From NCBI RefSeq assembly GCF_022809715.1, contig NZ_CP094459.1, positions 372,001-436,000 of the forward strand: a stretch of DNA of 64,000 nt, in the 5' to 3' direction. Source of the stretch: Burkholderia pyrrocinia (GTDB lineage Bacteria > Pseudomonadota > Gammaproteobacteria > Burkholderiales > Burkholderiaceae). Below are positions 22,901 through 32,003 of this stretch, in pieces. The notes under the pieces are model-generated. The model did no database searches, was not told the DNA's origin, and worked only from the letters and a program-made list of their open reading frames with translations. Numbering within the stretch: position 1 is the stretch's first letter; each line of letters begins with the position of its first letter. Position numbers and translations under genes: made by a program.

Positions 22901-24669
22901 GCAGCCACCTTGTCGCCGGCGTTTACGCGCTCGACGTTGATCGTGCCGACGTGGAACGCGGCCAGCGACTCGCGATGCGCGATGCTGACGATCGCGGCTT
23001 TCGGCAGCCGTTCGGCGAACAGGTGGTACAGGCGTGCCTCGTTGTCGGCGTCGAGCGCGCTGGTCGCTTCGTCGAGGAACAGGAAGTCGGGCTTGTGCAG
23101 CAGCACGCGTGCGCCGGCAAGGCGCTGCTGCTCGCCCGGCGACAGCACGCGCGTCCAGTGCGCGGTTTCGTCGAGGCGCTCGACGTAATCCTCGAGGCGG
23201 CATGCGCGCAGCGCGTCGCGGCACGCGTCGTCGCTGAACGTGTCGGGTGTCGCCGGGTAGGTGAGCGCGGCCTTCAGCGTGCCGATCGGCAAATAGCTCG
23301 TCTGCGGCACGAACATCATCCGCGCGCCGACCGGCGCGTCGATCGCACCGTCGCCGAACGGCCACAGGCCCGCGAGCGCGCGCATGAACGTGCTCTTGCC
23401 GGAACCCGACTTGCCGATCACGAGCCAGCGCGAACCCGGCTCGATCGTGACGTTGCCGATCTCCGCGAGCGCGTTGCCGTTCGGCAGCGCGAGCTTGAGC
23501 GACGACGTCGACAGCTTGGCCGCGTCGACGTAGTGCAGGTTGATGCCGCCGTGCTCGGTCGCGGGCGACAGGCTTTCCTTCAGGTGCGACGTGCCCATCA
23601 CGCGCTTGAATTCGCGCAGACGGTTGACGGTGGCGCGCCATTCGACGAGGGTCGAGTAGCTGTTGATGAACCACGAGAACGAATCGCTGACGGTGCCGAA
23701 CGCGGACGAGATCTGCATCAGCACGCCGAACGAGAACGCGCCCGCGAAGTACCGCGGCGCGGCGACGACGAGCGGGAAGATGATCGCGATCTGCCCGTAG
23801 AAGCTCAGCACGAACGTGAGGCGCTTCGTGTACTTCATCACGCGCCACCAGTTGTCGCGGATGCGCATGAAGAGGTTTTGCGCGTTGCCGGTCTCGGTTT
23901 TCTCGCCGTCGTAGAACGCGATCTGCTCGGCGTTCTCGCGCACGCGGATCAGCCCGAAGCGGAAATCGGCCTCGACGCGCTGCTGCTGGTAGTTGATCGA
24001 CACGAGCGGATGGCCGACCTTCTGGATGATCAGCGAGCCGACCACCGCGTACAGCGCGGCCGCCCACACCATGTAGCCGGGAATCGAGATCGGCGTGGCG
24101 CCGAGCGTGAACGTCAGCGCACCGGCGAGCGACCACAGGATCGTGATGAACGACACGAGCGTGACGACCGTCGACAGCAGGTCGAGCGACAGCGCGAGCG
24201 TCGTGGTCGAGAACGACTGGAGGTCGTCGGTGATCCGCTGGTCGGGGTTGTCCGCGAGGCGGTCGCGTTCGATCCGGTAGAACGCGCGATCGCCGAGCCA
24301 CTGGCCGAGAAAACGGTCGGTGAGCCACTGGCGCCAGCGGAAGCCGAGCATCTGCCGCAGGTAGCGGCCGTACACCGCGAGGATGATGAACGCGAACGCG
24401 AGCGCGGAGAACTGCATCAGCAGGTGCGGGAAGTCGTGGACGTCCTTCGACTGCAGCGCGTTGTAGAACTCGGCGTTCCACTTGTTCAGCCGGACGTTGA
24501 TCCACACCACGCAGAGGTTGATCGCGATGATCGTGACCAGCAGCCCCCACGCGATTTTCCATTCGGACGATACCCAGTAGGGCTTGATGAGGCTCCATGC
24601 GGATACCGGGCGCTCGTCCTGCGGCGCGTCGGAGGCGGCGGAGCGGACGGGGTCGATCGATTGGGTCAT
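22897..24669 (-). CDS. fused ABC transporter, SbmA/YddA type (permease + ATPase)
   Basis: A 590-residue fusion of an N-terminal six-helix membrane domain (ABC_membrane_2, like SbmA/BacA) and a C-terminal ATPase. The ATPase shows GKSGSGKST (419-427), signature LSPGEQQRL (509-517), Walker B FLFLDEATSALD and the switch His in IAHRES. Relatives include E. coli YddA, Rhizobium BclA and mycobacterial Rv1819c, which take up peptides or hydrophilic compounds such as cobalamin; direction and substrate here are unknown. AGGAAG precedes the ATG. The membrane domain has the FNALQ...FRWRQWLTDRFLG region typical of the group. It is co-translated with the SDR gene and divergent from the thiamine operon. Confidence 0.87.
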   Translation of the reverse strand: MTQSIDPVRSAASDAPQDERPVSAWSLIKPYWVSSEWKIAWGLLVTIIAINLCVVWINVRLNKWNAEFYNALQSKDVHDFPHLLMQFSALAFAFIILAVYGRYLRQMLGFRWRQWLTDRFLGQWLGDRAFYRIERDRLADNPDQRITDDLQSFSTTTLALSLDLLSTVVTLVSFITILWSLAGALTFTLGATPISIPGYMVWAAALYAVVGSLIIQKVGHPLVSINYQQQRVEADFRFGLIRVRENAEQIAFYDGEKTETGNAQNLFMRIRDNWWRVMKYTKRLTFVLSFYGQIAIIFPLVVAAPRYFAGAFSFGVLMQISSAFGTVSDSFSWFINSYSTLVEWRATVNRLREFKRVMGTSHLKESLSPATEHGGINLHYVDAAKLSTSSLKLALPNGNALAEIGNVTIEPGSRWLVIGKSGSGKSTFMRALAGLWPFGDGAIDAPVGARMMFVPQTSYLPIGTLKAALTYPATPDTFSDDACRDALRACRLEDYVERLDETAHWTRVLSPGEQQRLAGARVLLHKPDFLFLDEATSALDADNEARLYHLFAERLPKAAIVSIAHRESLAAFHVGTINVERVNAGDKVAA

Positions 24670-24949
24670 GTGCTTCCTGATGAGTAGCCGGCGCGCGGGC
24701 CGGGCGAAGCCGGGTGCGCGCCGCGATACGGCATGCCGGGGCGAGGCGCCGACTGACGGCGGGCGTTGCGGATGGTCGCCCGCGCGTCTTAAACGGCGCT
24801 TAAGGGCCGGCGGTGACGCGGCAACCGGCCGCTCGCGCGGCCGGCCTGCGGGCATTGTGCCAGAGCGGCGCAGCGCGCCGGCGAATTTGCCGCAGGGGGA
24901 CAGTTTGCGGCGCTTTCCGCTTTTATGGTCTAATGGCCGACGACGAAAC
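24670..24949. other. divergent intergenic region between the ABC fusion gene and the thiamine operon
   Basis: About 280 bases without a gene. The left part holds the ribosome site of the minus-strand transporter gene. The right part carries the thiamine-operon promoter candidate at 24905-24934. No other structure was recognised. Confidence 0.5.
24905..24934 (+). promoter_or_regulatory. candidate sigma70 promoter of the thi operon
   Basis: TTGCGG (24905-24910) and TCTAAT (24929-24934), spacing 18, lie just before the TPP aptamer, so the transcript would start about 10 bases upstream of the riboswitch. Confidence 0.55.
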
Positions 24950-25047
24950 AGGGGTGCTTTGCATGCGGCCGGCGGAAGTTCAGCGCGGTGCGGCGAGGCT
25001 GAGAAAGACCCTTCGCACCCGATCCGGGTAATACCGGCGAGGGAAGT
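24950..25047 (+). ncRNA. TPP riboswitch (THI element) aptamer
   Basis: The conserved THI-box blocks occur in order: GGGGTGC at 24951, GGCTGAGA at 25007, ACCCTTCGCACCCGATC across 25019-25025, GGGTAATACCGGCGAGGGAA ending near 25045. These correspond to the P2/P3 pyrimidine-sensing and P4/P5 pyrophosphate-sensing arms. The position ahead of thiO-thiS-thiG-thiE fits feedback control by thiamine pyrophosphate. The P3 arm holds an extra GC-rich extension (about 24965-25000), which is variable in this family. Confidence 0.95.
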
Positions 25048-25132
25048 TTCTGATCCCGCCGGGCCGCGCTGGCTGCCATCCCACATGGTCAGCGCCCGAG
25101 TCCCGCCCGGCCGGCCTTTGCTGCCGGTTTCG

Positions 25133-25167
25133 TCCTTTGGGTACGCGCATTGCGCGTTACGGAAGGA
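25133..25167 (+). promoter_or_regulatory. possible riboswitch expression platform: hairpin hiding a ribosome site
   Basis: TCCTT (25133-25137) can pair with AAGGA (25163-25167), and inside it GTACGCGC pairs with GCGCGTTAC (one bulge) around an ATT loop. The closing pairs include the ribosome site GGAAGGA of the small ORF at 25168. This is the architecture expected of a translation-controlling TPP riboswitch. Pairing is read by eye; the alternative ligand-free fold was not worked out. Confidence 0.55.
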
Positions 25168-25299
25168 ATGATGACCGCACAATCTTCAGTCTTTTGCATG
25201 GCTCCCGGCCCGATGTCGCGTGCGTTCGCACGGGACGGCGCGTGCGCGTCGACGTTCGTCGTGCGCGCCCGCGCGGTTCGCGAGGAGCGTGCGCGATGA
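25168..25299 (+). CDS. 43-codon leader ORF between the TPP riboswitch and thiO
   Basis: ATG ATG at 25168/25171 follows GGAAGGA immediately and stays open for 43 codons, ending in a TGA (25297-25299) that overlaps the thiO ATG as ATGA. The peptide is MMTAQSSVFCMAPGPMSR..., ending in an Arg/Ala-rich tail; I recognise no family. It may be a leader that couples riboswitch control to thiO, or the scar of a lost first gene (some relatives have a transporter gene here, from memory). thiO has its own GAGGAG ribosome site inside this ORF. Confidence 0.5.
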   Translation: MMTAQSSVFCMAPGPMSRAFARDGACASTFVVRARAVREERAR

Positions 25300-26441
25300 A
25301 CGTCCAGGATTCACGGCCAGCACGGCCCGATTTCGCGGTGCTCGGCGGCGGCCTCGTCGGCCGCCTGATCGCATGGCGGCTCGCGGGCGACGGGCATCGC
25401 GTCGCGCTCTACGAGCGCAGCGGCCCGGACGGCGAGCAATCGGCCGCGTGGATCGCGGCCGCGATGCTCGCGCCGCTCGCGGAAGCGGCGAGCGCGGAGC
25501 TGCTGATCACCGAGCTCGGCGCAGCTTCCCTCGCACGCTGGCCGCAGTGGCTCGCCGAGCTGCCCGAACCCGTGTTCTTCCAGCATCACGGCACGCTCGT
25601 CGTCTGGCATCACGCGGACCGCGCGGAGGCGCCGCTGTTCGAGCGGCGGGTGCGCGCGAACGCGCCGGCCGACCTGTTCGACGGCGGCTTCGTGACGCTC
25701 GCGGGCGCACAGGTCGATGCGGCCGAGCCCGCGCTCGCGGGCCGCTTCGCTCGCGGCCTGTTGCTGCCGCGCGAAGGCCAGCTCGACAACCGTCAGGCGC
25801 TGCGCGCGCTCGCGGCGGGCCTCGTCGAACGCGGCGTCGACCTGCACTGGCACGTCGCGATCGACGACGCGAACCTGCCCGCCGCGCATTTCACGATCGA
25901 TTGCCGCGGGCTCGGCGCGAAACCAGCGCTGCCCGCGCTGCGCGGCATCCGCGGCGAAGTCGCGCGCGTGCATGCGCCCGGCATCGGGCTCACCCGGCCC
26001 GTGCGGCTGCTGCATCCGCGCTATCCGCTGTATATCGCGCCGAAGCAGGACGATCTCTACGTAATCGGCGCGACCGAGGTGGAGGGCGAGGACATGTCGC
26101 CCGTCAGCGTGCGCTCCGCGCTCGAACTGCTGAGCGCGGCGTTCTCCGTGCATCCGGCGTTCGGCGAGGCGCGCATCCTCGAACTCAATGCGCAGTGCCG
26201 GCCGACGCTGCCCGATCATCGCCCGGCGGTGATCTGGGACGGCGCGTCGACGCTCGCCGTCAACGGCCTGTACCGGCACGGCTTCATGATCGCGCCGGAA
26301 GTCGCGCACGCGGCGGCGGCGTTCGCCGAAGCCGCACTCGGCGGCGCGTTCGGCGATGCCGACGCGTTCGCCGCGTGGCGCGCTGCCGCGCGCTGGCCGA
26401 CGCTCCTTCATCACCGCAACGACGCGCGCCAGCCGGCCTGA
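25296..26441 (+). CDS. thiO: glycine oxidase ThiO
   Basis: FAD enzyme that oxidises glycine to the imine used by ThiG for the thiazole ring. The 381-residue protein has the FAD motif GGGLVG (17-22), an EQSAAWIAAAMLAPL segment typical of ThiO, and GLYRHGFMIAPEVA near the C-terminus. GAGGAG (25282-25287) supports the ATG. First enzyme gene of thiO-thiS-thiG-thiE downstream of a TPP riboswitch. Sarcosine- and D-amino-acid-oxidase relatives are less likely given the operon. Confidence 0.9.
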   Translation: MNVQDSRPARPDFAVLGGGLVGRLIAWRLAGDGHRVALYERSGPDGEQSAAWIAAAMLAPLAEAASAELLITELGAASLARWPQWLAELPEPVFFQHHGTLVVWHHADRAEAPLFERRVRANAPADLFDGGFVTLAGAQVDAAEPALAGRFARGLLLPREGQLDNRQALRALAAGLVERGVDLHWHVAIDDANLPAAHFTIDCRGLGAKPALPALRGIRGEVARVHAPGIGLTRPVRLLHPRYPLYIAPKQDDLYVIGATEVEGEDMSPVSVRSALELLSAAFSVHPAFGEARILELNAQCRPTLPDHRPAVIWDGASTLAVNGLYRHGFMIAPEVAHAAAAFAEAALGGAFGDADAFAAWRAAARWPTLLHHRNDARQPA

Positions 26442-26473
26442 CGCGCGCCGCCGATAGAATCCGACCAAGCCTC

Positions 26474-26671
26474 ATGGATATCCAGATCAACCAACAGACC
26501 CTGACGCTGCCCGACGGCGCGACGGTGGCCGACGCGCTCGCCAAGTACGGCGCGCGTCCGCCGTACGCGGTCGCGCTGAACGGCAACTTCGTCGCGCGCA
26601 CGCAGCATGCGGCGCGCGCGCTCGCGGCGGGCGACAAGCTCGACGTCGTGCACCCCGTCGCGGGCGGCTGA
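26474..26671 (+). CDS. thiS: sulfur carrier protein ThiS
   Basis: Ubiquitin-like carrier, 65 residues, ending in the required Gly-Gly (HPVAGG). ThiF adenylates this C-terminus and it becomes a thiocarboxylate that donates sulfur to ThiG. The N-terminal MDIQINQQTLTLPDGATVADAL is the usual beta-grasp start. It sits between thiO and thiG with short spacers. thiF is not in the window; MoeB/ThiF elsewhere must serve. Confidence 0.93.
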   Translation: MDIQINQQTLTLPDGATVADALAKYGARPPYAVALNGNFVARTQHAARALAAGDKLDVVHPVAGG

Positions 26672-26709
26672 GCGCCGCCGGTTCGTCCCCGCATTTCCAG
26701 GAAAACGAC

Positions 26710-27525
26710 ATGACGTCCCTCACATCCGCCGACGCGCTGACGCTGTACGGCGAAACCTTCGCGAGCCGCGTGCTGCTCGGCACGTCGCGCTATCCGTCGC
26801 TGCAGTCGCTGTCCGATTCGATCGCCGCGTCGCGGCCGGGGATGGTGACGGTCGCGCTGCGCCGCCAGATGACGGGCGGCACGGCCGAAGCCGGCTTCTT
26901 CGACCTGCTCAAGCGCCACGCGGTGCCGCTGCTGCCGAACACGGCCGGCTGCCAGACCGTCGCCGAGGCCGTGACGACCGCGCACATGGCGCGCGAGGTG
27001 TTCGGCACCGACTGGATCAAGCTCGAGCTGATCGGCGACGACTACACGCTGCAGCCCGACCCGGTCGGGCTGATCGAGGCCGCCGCGCAACTGGTGAAGG
27101 ACGGTTTCAAGGTGCTGCCGTACTGCACCGAGGATCTCGTGATCGGCCGGCGCCTGCTCGACGTCGGCTGCGAGGCGCTGATGCCGTGGGGCGCGCCGAT
27201 CGGCACGGGCAAGGGCGTTGTGAACCCGTACGGCTTGCGCGTGCTGCGCGAGCGGTTGCCCGACGTGCCGCTGATCGTCGACGCGGGGCTCGGCGTGCCG
27301 TCGCACGCGTGCCAGGTGATGGAGTGGGGTTTCGACGGCGTGCTGCTGAACACGGCCGTGTCGCAGGCCACGCACCCCGAGATCATGGCGCGCGCGTTTG
27401 CGCAGGGCGTCGAGGCCGGCCGTGCCGCGTATCTCGCCGGGCCGATGGACGCACGCGAAACCGCGCACGCGAGCACGCCGGTCGTCGGGATGCCGTTCTG
27501 GCACCAGGACGGGGGCGACGCATGA
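26710..27525 (+). CDS. thiG: thiazole synthase ThiG
   Basis: TIM-barrel enzyme, 271 residues, that makes the thiazole phosphate from deoxyxylulose 5-phosphate, dehydroglycine and ThiS thiocarboxylate. Visible features are FASRVLLGTSRYPS near the N-terminus, TAGCQTVAEA, the Schiff-base Lys in WIKLELIGD, MPWGAPIGTGKG and DAGLGVPSHA with GVLLNTAVSQA phosphate binding. The stop overlaps the thiE start (ATGA). Confidence 0.96.
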   Translation: MTSLTSADALTLYGETFASRVLLGTSRYPSLQSLSDSIAASRPGMVTVALRRQMTGGTAEAGFFDLLKRHAVPLLPNTAGCQTVAEAVTTAHMAREVFGTDWIKLELIGDDYTLQPDPVGLIEAAAQLVKDGFKVLPYCTEDLVIGRRLLDVGCEALMPWGAPIGTGKGVVNPYGLRVLRERLPDVPLIVDAGLGVPSHACQVMEWGFDGVLLNTAVSQATHPEIMARAFAQGVEAGRAAYLAGPMDARETAHASTPVVGMPFWHQDGGDA

Positions 27526-28646
27526 GCGCGCGTTTCGCCGACACATTCTGGCCGCCGGCCGACGAACTGGCCGAAGCGGCCGAGCGGATTCGCGCACGGC
27601 TCGGCGACTGGCCGGGCACTGCGGCACCGTGGCGGCTTTGCATGGCGGCGCCCGACATGCCGGCCGACGGCGACGTGCTGATCGTGTCGGCCGGCGACCG
27701 CACCGCGCAGGCGCGTGCGTCGGCCGCGTCGCGGCCGGCGTCGCCCGATGCGGTCGCGATCGAATTCGACGAGCAGGGCGCGGTGCTGCATGCGGCGGGC
27801 GCGCGCTACGCGCTCGACGCCGCGCATCCGCTCGCGGACGACTGGATCGCGGCGCTCGCCGCATTCCTCGATTGCGGCTTCGCGCCGGTCGACGCACTGG
27901 TGCTCGCGCTGGCGTGGCGCGACGGCGACGAGACGCGCGCGGCCGACGCGTGGCCGGTCGACGCCGCGCGGTTCCCGCGCGTCGCCGGGCTGCCGGCCGC
28001 GCCCGAGCCCGCGTTCGCGCCATGCCCGGCGCAGCTCGGCCTCTATCCGGTCGTGCCGGACGCCGAATGGGTCGAACGCGTGCTCGATTGCGGCGTGCGG
28101 ACCGTGCAACTGCGCGTGAAAGGTGCGACGCCGGACGCATTGCGCCGGGAAATCGCGCGTGCGGTCGCGGCCGGGCGTCGTTATCCCGATGCGCGCGTGT
28201 TCATCAACGATCACTGGCAGATCGCTGCAGATGAAGGTGCGTACGGCGTTCATCTGGGTCAGGAAGACCTCGAGACGGCCGATCTGGCCGCGATCGCGCG
28301 CGCGGGCCTGCGGCTCGGGCTGTCGAGCCATGGTTATTACGAAATATTGCGGGCGCTGCACGAGCGCCCGAGCTATCTCGCGCTCGGCCCCGTGTACGCG
28401 ACCGCGACCAAGGCCGTTGCCGCGCCGCCGCAGGGCCTCGCACGGATTGCCCGCTACGCGCGCTTCGCGGGCGCGCGGGCGCCGCTCGTCGCGATCGGCG
28501 GAGTGGGGCTCGACAGGCTGCCGGACGTGCTGGCGACGGGCGTCGGCAGCGTCGCGGTGGTCAGTGCGGTCACGGGAGCAGCCGACTATCGGACAGCGCT
28601 TATTGCATTGCAGCAATGTTTTCCCGGACAATTTGACAATCATTGA
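27522..28646 (+). CDS. thiE: thiamine-phosphate synthase ThiE with an N-terminal extension
   Basis: Joins HMP-pyrophosphate to thiazole phosphate. The 374-residue protein is much longer than stand-alone ThiE (about 210). The catalytic TIM barrel covers about residues 171-374: LGLYPVVPDAEW, TVQLRVKG, VFINDHWQIAADEGAYGVHLGQEDL, LGLSSHG, YLALGPVYATATK and AIGGVGLDRL. Residues 1-165 form an extra domain; HPLADDWIAALAAFLDCGFA (102-121) resembles the C-terminal end of HMP-P kinase (ThiD), but no kinase active site is seen. Translationally coupled to thiG and the last gene of the operon. Confidence 0.92.
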   Translation: MSARFADTFWPPADELAEAAERIRARLGDWPGTAAPWRLCMAAPDMPADGDVLIVSAGDRTAQARASAASRPASPDAVAIEFDEQGAVLHAAGARYALDAAHPLADDWIAALAAFLDCGFAPVDALVLALAWRDGDETRAADAWPVDAARFPRVAGLPAAPEPAFAPCPAQLGLYPVVPDAEWVERVLDCGVRTVQLRVKGATPDALRREIARAVAAGRRYPDARVFINDHWQIAADEGAYGVHLGQEDLETADLAAIARAGLRLGLSSHGYYEILRALHERPSYLALGPVYATATKAVAAPPQGLARIARYARFAGARAPLVAIGGVGLDRLPDVLATGVGSVAVVSAVTGAADYRTALIALQQCFPGQFDNH

Positions 28647-28669
28647 CCGCAGGGCCCGGAACGGCGTCA

Positions 28670-28698
28670 CGACATCATTCCAATGCAGGCCCTATAAT
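28670..28698 (+). promoter_or_regulatory. candidate promoter of the mla operon (strong -10, weak -35)
   Basis: TATAAT at 28693-28698 lies 33 bases before the mlaF GTG. The region 17 bases upstream (28670-28675) lacks a good -35 hexamer. Confidence 0.4.
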
Positions 28699-28730
28699 TC
28701 GGCGTTCTGCGTAAAAGGACTGTCAGCTCC

Positions 28731-29552
28731 GTGAGCCCCACTCCTACCGAGACCCTGCTGGAACTTCGCGATGTCGACTTTGGCTACGGCGACCGCCTCG
28801 TCCTGTCCAACCTGAACCTGCGTTTCGGGCGCGGGCAGGTCGTCGCGGTCATGGGCGGGTCGGGTTGCGGCAAGACGACCGTGCTGCGCCTGATCGGCGG
28901 CCTCGTGCGCGCGCGCCGTGGCCAGGTGCTGTTCGACGGCGCCGATGTCGGCGCGCAAACGCGCGACGGCCTGTATGCGCTGCGCCGCAAGATGGGCATG
29001 CTGTTCCAGTTCGGCGCGCTGTTCACCGACATGTCGGTGTTCGAGAACGTCGCGTTCGCGCTGCGCGAGCACACCGACCTGCCCGAAGACCTGATCCGCG
29101 ACCTCGTGCTGATGAAGCTCAACGCGGTCGGCCTGCGCGGCGCGCGCGACCTGATGCCGTCCGAGGTGTCGGGCGGGATGGCGCGCCGCATCGCGCTGGC
29201 GCGCGCGATCGCGCTCGATCCGCAGCTCATCATGTACGACGAACCGTTCGCGGGCCTCGATCCGATCTCGCTCGGCATCACCGCAAACCTGATCCGCACG
29301 CTGAACCAGGCGCTCGGCGCGACGTCGATCCTCGTCACGCACGATGTGCCGGAATCGTTCGCGATCGCCGACTACGTGTATTTCCTGGCCAACGGCGGCG
29401 TGCTCGCGCAGGGCACGCCCGACGAGCTGCGCGCGTCGACCGACCCGAGCGTGCGGCAGTTCATCGACGGCGCGCCGGACGGGCCGTTCAAATTTCATTA
29501 CACGAGCCCGCCGCTTGCAGCGGATTTCGGGCTCGGCGGAGGGCGCGCATGA
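28731..29552 (+). CDS. mlaF: phospholipid ABC transporter ATP-binding protein MlaF
   Basis: ATPase of the Mla system, which moves mislocalised phospholipids between outer and inner membranes to keep lipid asymmetry. The 273-residue protein has Walker [10 protein letters not shown] (42-50), a Q-loop in LFQFGALF, signature VSGGMARR, Walker B LIMYDEPF and VTHDVPES. The GTG start at 28731 gives the family N-terminus. It is the first gene of mlaFEDACB, and its stop overlaps mlaE. Confidence 0.95.
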   Translation: MSPTPTETLLELRDVDFGYGDRLVLSNLNLRFGRGQVVAVMGGSGCGKTTVLRLIGGLVRARRGQVLFDGADVGAQTRDGLYALRRKMGMLFQFGALFTDMSVFENVAFALREHTDLPEDLIRDLVLMKLNAVGLRGARDLMPSEVSGGMARRIALARAIALDPQLIMYDEPFAGLDPISLGITANLIRTLNQALGATSILVTHDVPESFAIADYVYFLANGGVLAQGTPDELRASTDPSVRQFIDGAPDGPFKFHYTSPPLAADFGLGGGRA

Positions 29553-30316
29553 TCAGCGCGATCGGACGTTACGTCATCGGCGGCCTCGAGCGCACGGGCT
29601 ACGGCACGCGCCTGTTCGTGCGCCTCGTGCTGGAATTCTTCCCGCTGCTGCGCCGGCCGCGGCTTGTCACGAAGCAGATCCACTTCCTCGGCAACTATTC
29701 GTTCGTGATCATTGCCGTGTCGGGGCTGTTCGTCGGCTTCGTGCTCGGCCTGCAGGGGTATTACACGCTGAACCGCTACGGATCCGAGCAGGCGCTCGGC
29801 CTGCTGGTCGCGCTGTCGCTCGTGCGCGAGCTTGGGCCGGTCGTCACCGCGCTGCTGTTCGCGGGCCGGGCGGGCACGTCGCTCACCGCCGAGATCGGCC
29901 TGATGAAGGCCGGCGAGCAGCTCACCGCGCTCGAGATGATGGCGGTCGACCCGATCAAGACGGTGATCGCGCCGCGCATGTGGGCGGGCATCATCGCGAT
30001 GCCGTTCCTGGCCGCGATCTTCAACGCGGTCGGCGTGCTCGGCGGCTACTTCGTCGGCGTCGTGCTGATCGGCGTCGATCCGGGCGCGTTCTGGTCGCAG
30101 ATGCAGGGCGGGGTCGAGGTCTGGGCCGACGTCGGCAACGGCGTGCTGAAGAGCATCGTGTTCGGGTTCGCCGTGACCTTCATTGCGCTGTACCAGGGGT
30201 ATGAAGCGAAGCCCACGCCCGAAGGCGTGTCGCGCGCGACCACCAAGACGGTCGTGTTCGCGTCGCTCGCCGTACTCGGCCTCGATTTCCTGCTGACCGC
30301 GCTGATGTTCAGCTAG
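29549..30316 (+). CDS. mlaE: phospholipid ABC transporter permease MlaE
   Basis: Inner-membrane permease of the Mla complex, 255 residues with about five to six hydrophobic segments. Family hallmarks include [17 protein letters not shown], the conserved [19 protein letters not shown] segment and [18 protein letters not shown]. The ATG lies in the mlaF stop codon. It forms the MlaFEDB core with the neighbouring subunits. Confidence 0.95.
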   Translation: MISAIGRYVIGGLERTGYGTRLFVRLVLEFFPLLRRPRLVTKQIHFLGNYSFVIIAVSGLFVGFVLGLQGYYTLNRYGSEQALGLLVALSLVRELGPVVTALLFAGRAGTSLTAEIGLMKAGEQLTALEMMAVDPIKTVIAPRMWAGIIAMPFLAAIFNAVGVLGGYFVGVVLIGVDPGAFWSQMQGGVEVWADVGNGVLKSIVFGFAVTFIALYQGYEAKPTPEGVSRATTKTVVFASLAVLGLDFLLTALMFS

Positions 30317-30340
30317 GCCTCAGCCAAGCCATATTTTGGG

Positions 30341-30901
30341 ATGACGATGAAAAAGACTGCTCTCGACTTCTGGGTCGGCCTGTTCGTGGTGGTGGGCTTC
30401 CTTGCGGTGCTGTTCCTGGCGCTGAAGGTCGGCAACATGAGCTCGCTGTCGTTTCAGCCGACCTATGCGGTGAGGATGAAATTCGACAATATCGGCGGGC
30501 TGAAGCCGCGTGCGGCCGTGAAGAGTGCCGGCGTCGTGGTCGGCCGCGTGAAGTCGATCGGCTTCGACACGAACACCTACCAGGCGCTCGTGACGATCGA
30601 TGTCGACGGCCAGTATCAGTTCCCGAAGGATTCGTCGGCGAAGATCCTGACGTCGGGCCTGCTCGGCGAGCAATATATCGGCCTCGATCCGGGCGGCGAC
30701 ACCGAAATGCTGAAGGCAGGCGACACGATCACGATGACGCAGTCGGCGATCGTGCTCGAGAACCTGATCGGCCAGTTCCTGTACAGCAAGGCCGCCGATG
30801 CGGGCGGCGCGAAGCCGGCAGCCGGCGCGTCGGCCGCGCCCGCTCCGGTGGCGGTGCCGGCGTCCGCCGTGTCCGCTGCGTCCGGTTCGGCAGCGCAATA
30901 A
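30341..30901 (+). CDS. mlaD: Mla system substrate-binding protein MlaD (MCE domain)
   Basis: Inner-membrane-anchored MCE protein that forms a hexameric lipid channel facing the periplasm. The 186-residue product has one N-terminal transmembrane segment (about residues 10-29, WVGLFVVVGFLAVLFLAL), the MCE domain (about 35-115) with FDNIGGLKPRAAVKSAGVVV, and an Ala/Pro-rich tail. Two ATGs (30341, 30347) are possible. Position and length match MlaD of the mla operon. Confidence 0.95.
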   Translation: MTMKKTALDFWVGLFVVVGFLAVLFLALKVGNMSSLSFQPTYAVRMKFDNIGGLKPRAAVKSAGVVVGRVKSIGFDTNTYQALVTIDVDGQYQFPKDSSAKILTSGLLGEQYIGLDPGGDTEMLKAGDTITMTQSAIVLENLIGQFLYSKAADAGGAKPAAGASAAPAPVAVPASAVSAASGSAAQ

Positions 30902-30932
30902 CCACACGAGAGAATACAAGAGGGGAATGACC

Positions 30933-31895
30933 ATGCAGACGATCCGCATCAGGCACGCCGCGCTCGCGGTGGCGGCAGTCGCCGCGTTGAGCGGTTGCGC
31001 GACCGTGCAGACGCCGACCAAGGGCGATCCGCTCGAAGGCTTCAACCGGACGATGTACAAGTTCAACGACACGGTCGACACGTACGCGCTGAAGCCGGTC
31101 GCGCAGGGTTACCAGAAGGTCGTGCCGCAGCCGGTGCGCGACAGCGTGACGAACTTCTTCTCGAACATCGGCGACGTCTACGTCGCCGCCAACAACATCG
31201 TGCAGTTGCGGATCGCGGACGGCGTCGGCGACATCATGCGCGTCGTGATCAACACGGTGTTCGGCGTCGGCGGCCTGTTCGACGTCGCGACGATCGCGAA
31301 GCTGCCGAAGCACACGGCCGACTTCGGGGTCACGATGGGCCGCTACGGCGTGCCGTCGGGCCCGTATCTCGTGCTGCCGCTGCTCGGCCCGAGCACGGTG
31401 CGCGACACGGCCGGCCTCGGTGTCGACTACGTCGGCAACCCGCTGACCTATGTGAAGCCGGACGGCCTGAGCTGGGGCCTGTTCGGCGTGAATCTCGTCA
31501 ACACGCGCTCGAACCTGCTCGGCGCGGGCGACGTGCTGGACGCCGCGGCGCTCGACAAGTATTCGTTCGTGCGCAACGCGTACCTGCAGCGCCGCCAGAT
31601 GCTGATCGACAATGCGCGCGGCGAGGCAGGCTCGACGGCAAGCAACGACGCGCTGCCGAAGTACGACCTGCCGGACGACGGCGCGGCACCGGCGGCCGGC
31701 GCGGCCGGTTCGGCGGGTGCAGCGGCGGTGGGTGGTGCGGTGGCACCGGCGGGCGCATCGGGCACGGCGGTTGCTGCCCCGGCATCGGGCGCGGCCGTTT
31801 CGCCGAACCCGGCCAGCGAAACGAACGTGCCGGCGATGCAGGTGGCGCCGCCGTCTCCGGGCGGGTTCCGCTTCCCGAGCATCCGGCTGCACTGA
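30933..31895 (+). CDS. mlaA: outer-membrane lipoprotein MlaA (VacJ)
   Basis: Outer-membrane lipoprotein that extracts phospholipids from the outer leaflet for the Mla pathway. The precursor has a signal with lipobox LSGC, then DPLEGFNRTMYKFNDTVD, FFSNIGDVYVAANN and GPYLVLPLLGPSTVRDTAG, all MlaA signatures. The C-terminal 100 residues are an Ala/Gly/Pro-rich extension beyond the E. coli length (320 against about 250). The start at 30933 is preferred because AGAGGGG lies at the right distance; ATG 30927 adds two residues. In E. coli mlaA is unlinked; here it is embedded in the operon. Confidence 0.94.
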   Translation: MQTIRIRHAALAVAAVAALSGCATVQTPTKGDPLEGFNRTMYKFNDTVDTYALKPVAQGYQKVVPQPVRDSVTNFFSNIGDVYVAANNIVQLRIADGVGDIMRVVINTVFGVGGLFDVATIAKLPKHTADFGVTMGRYGVPSGPYLVLPLLGPSTVRDTAGLGVDYVGNPLTYVKPDGLSWGLFGVNLVNTRSNLLGAGDVLDAAALDKYSFVRNAYLQRRQMLIDNARGEAGSTASNDALPKYDLPDDGAAPAAGAAGSAGAAAVGGAVAPAGASGTAVAAPASGAAVSPNPASETNVPAMQVAPPSPGGFRFPSIRLH

Positions 31896-32003
31896 CGGAT
31901 TTACATTCGTTACAGCCGGAAACGATTCAGTCGGTAGCGCGCGCGAACTTGCGCGTAAGCTACCTTCTCCAATCTTTGCATCGACTCATTCATGCAGGTC
32001 ACT

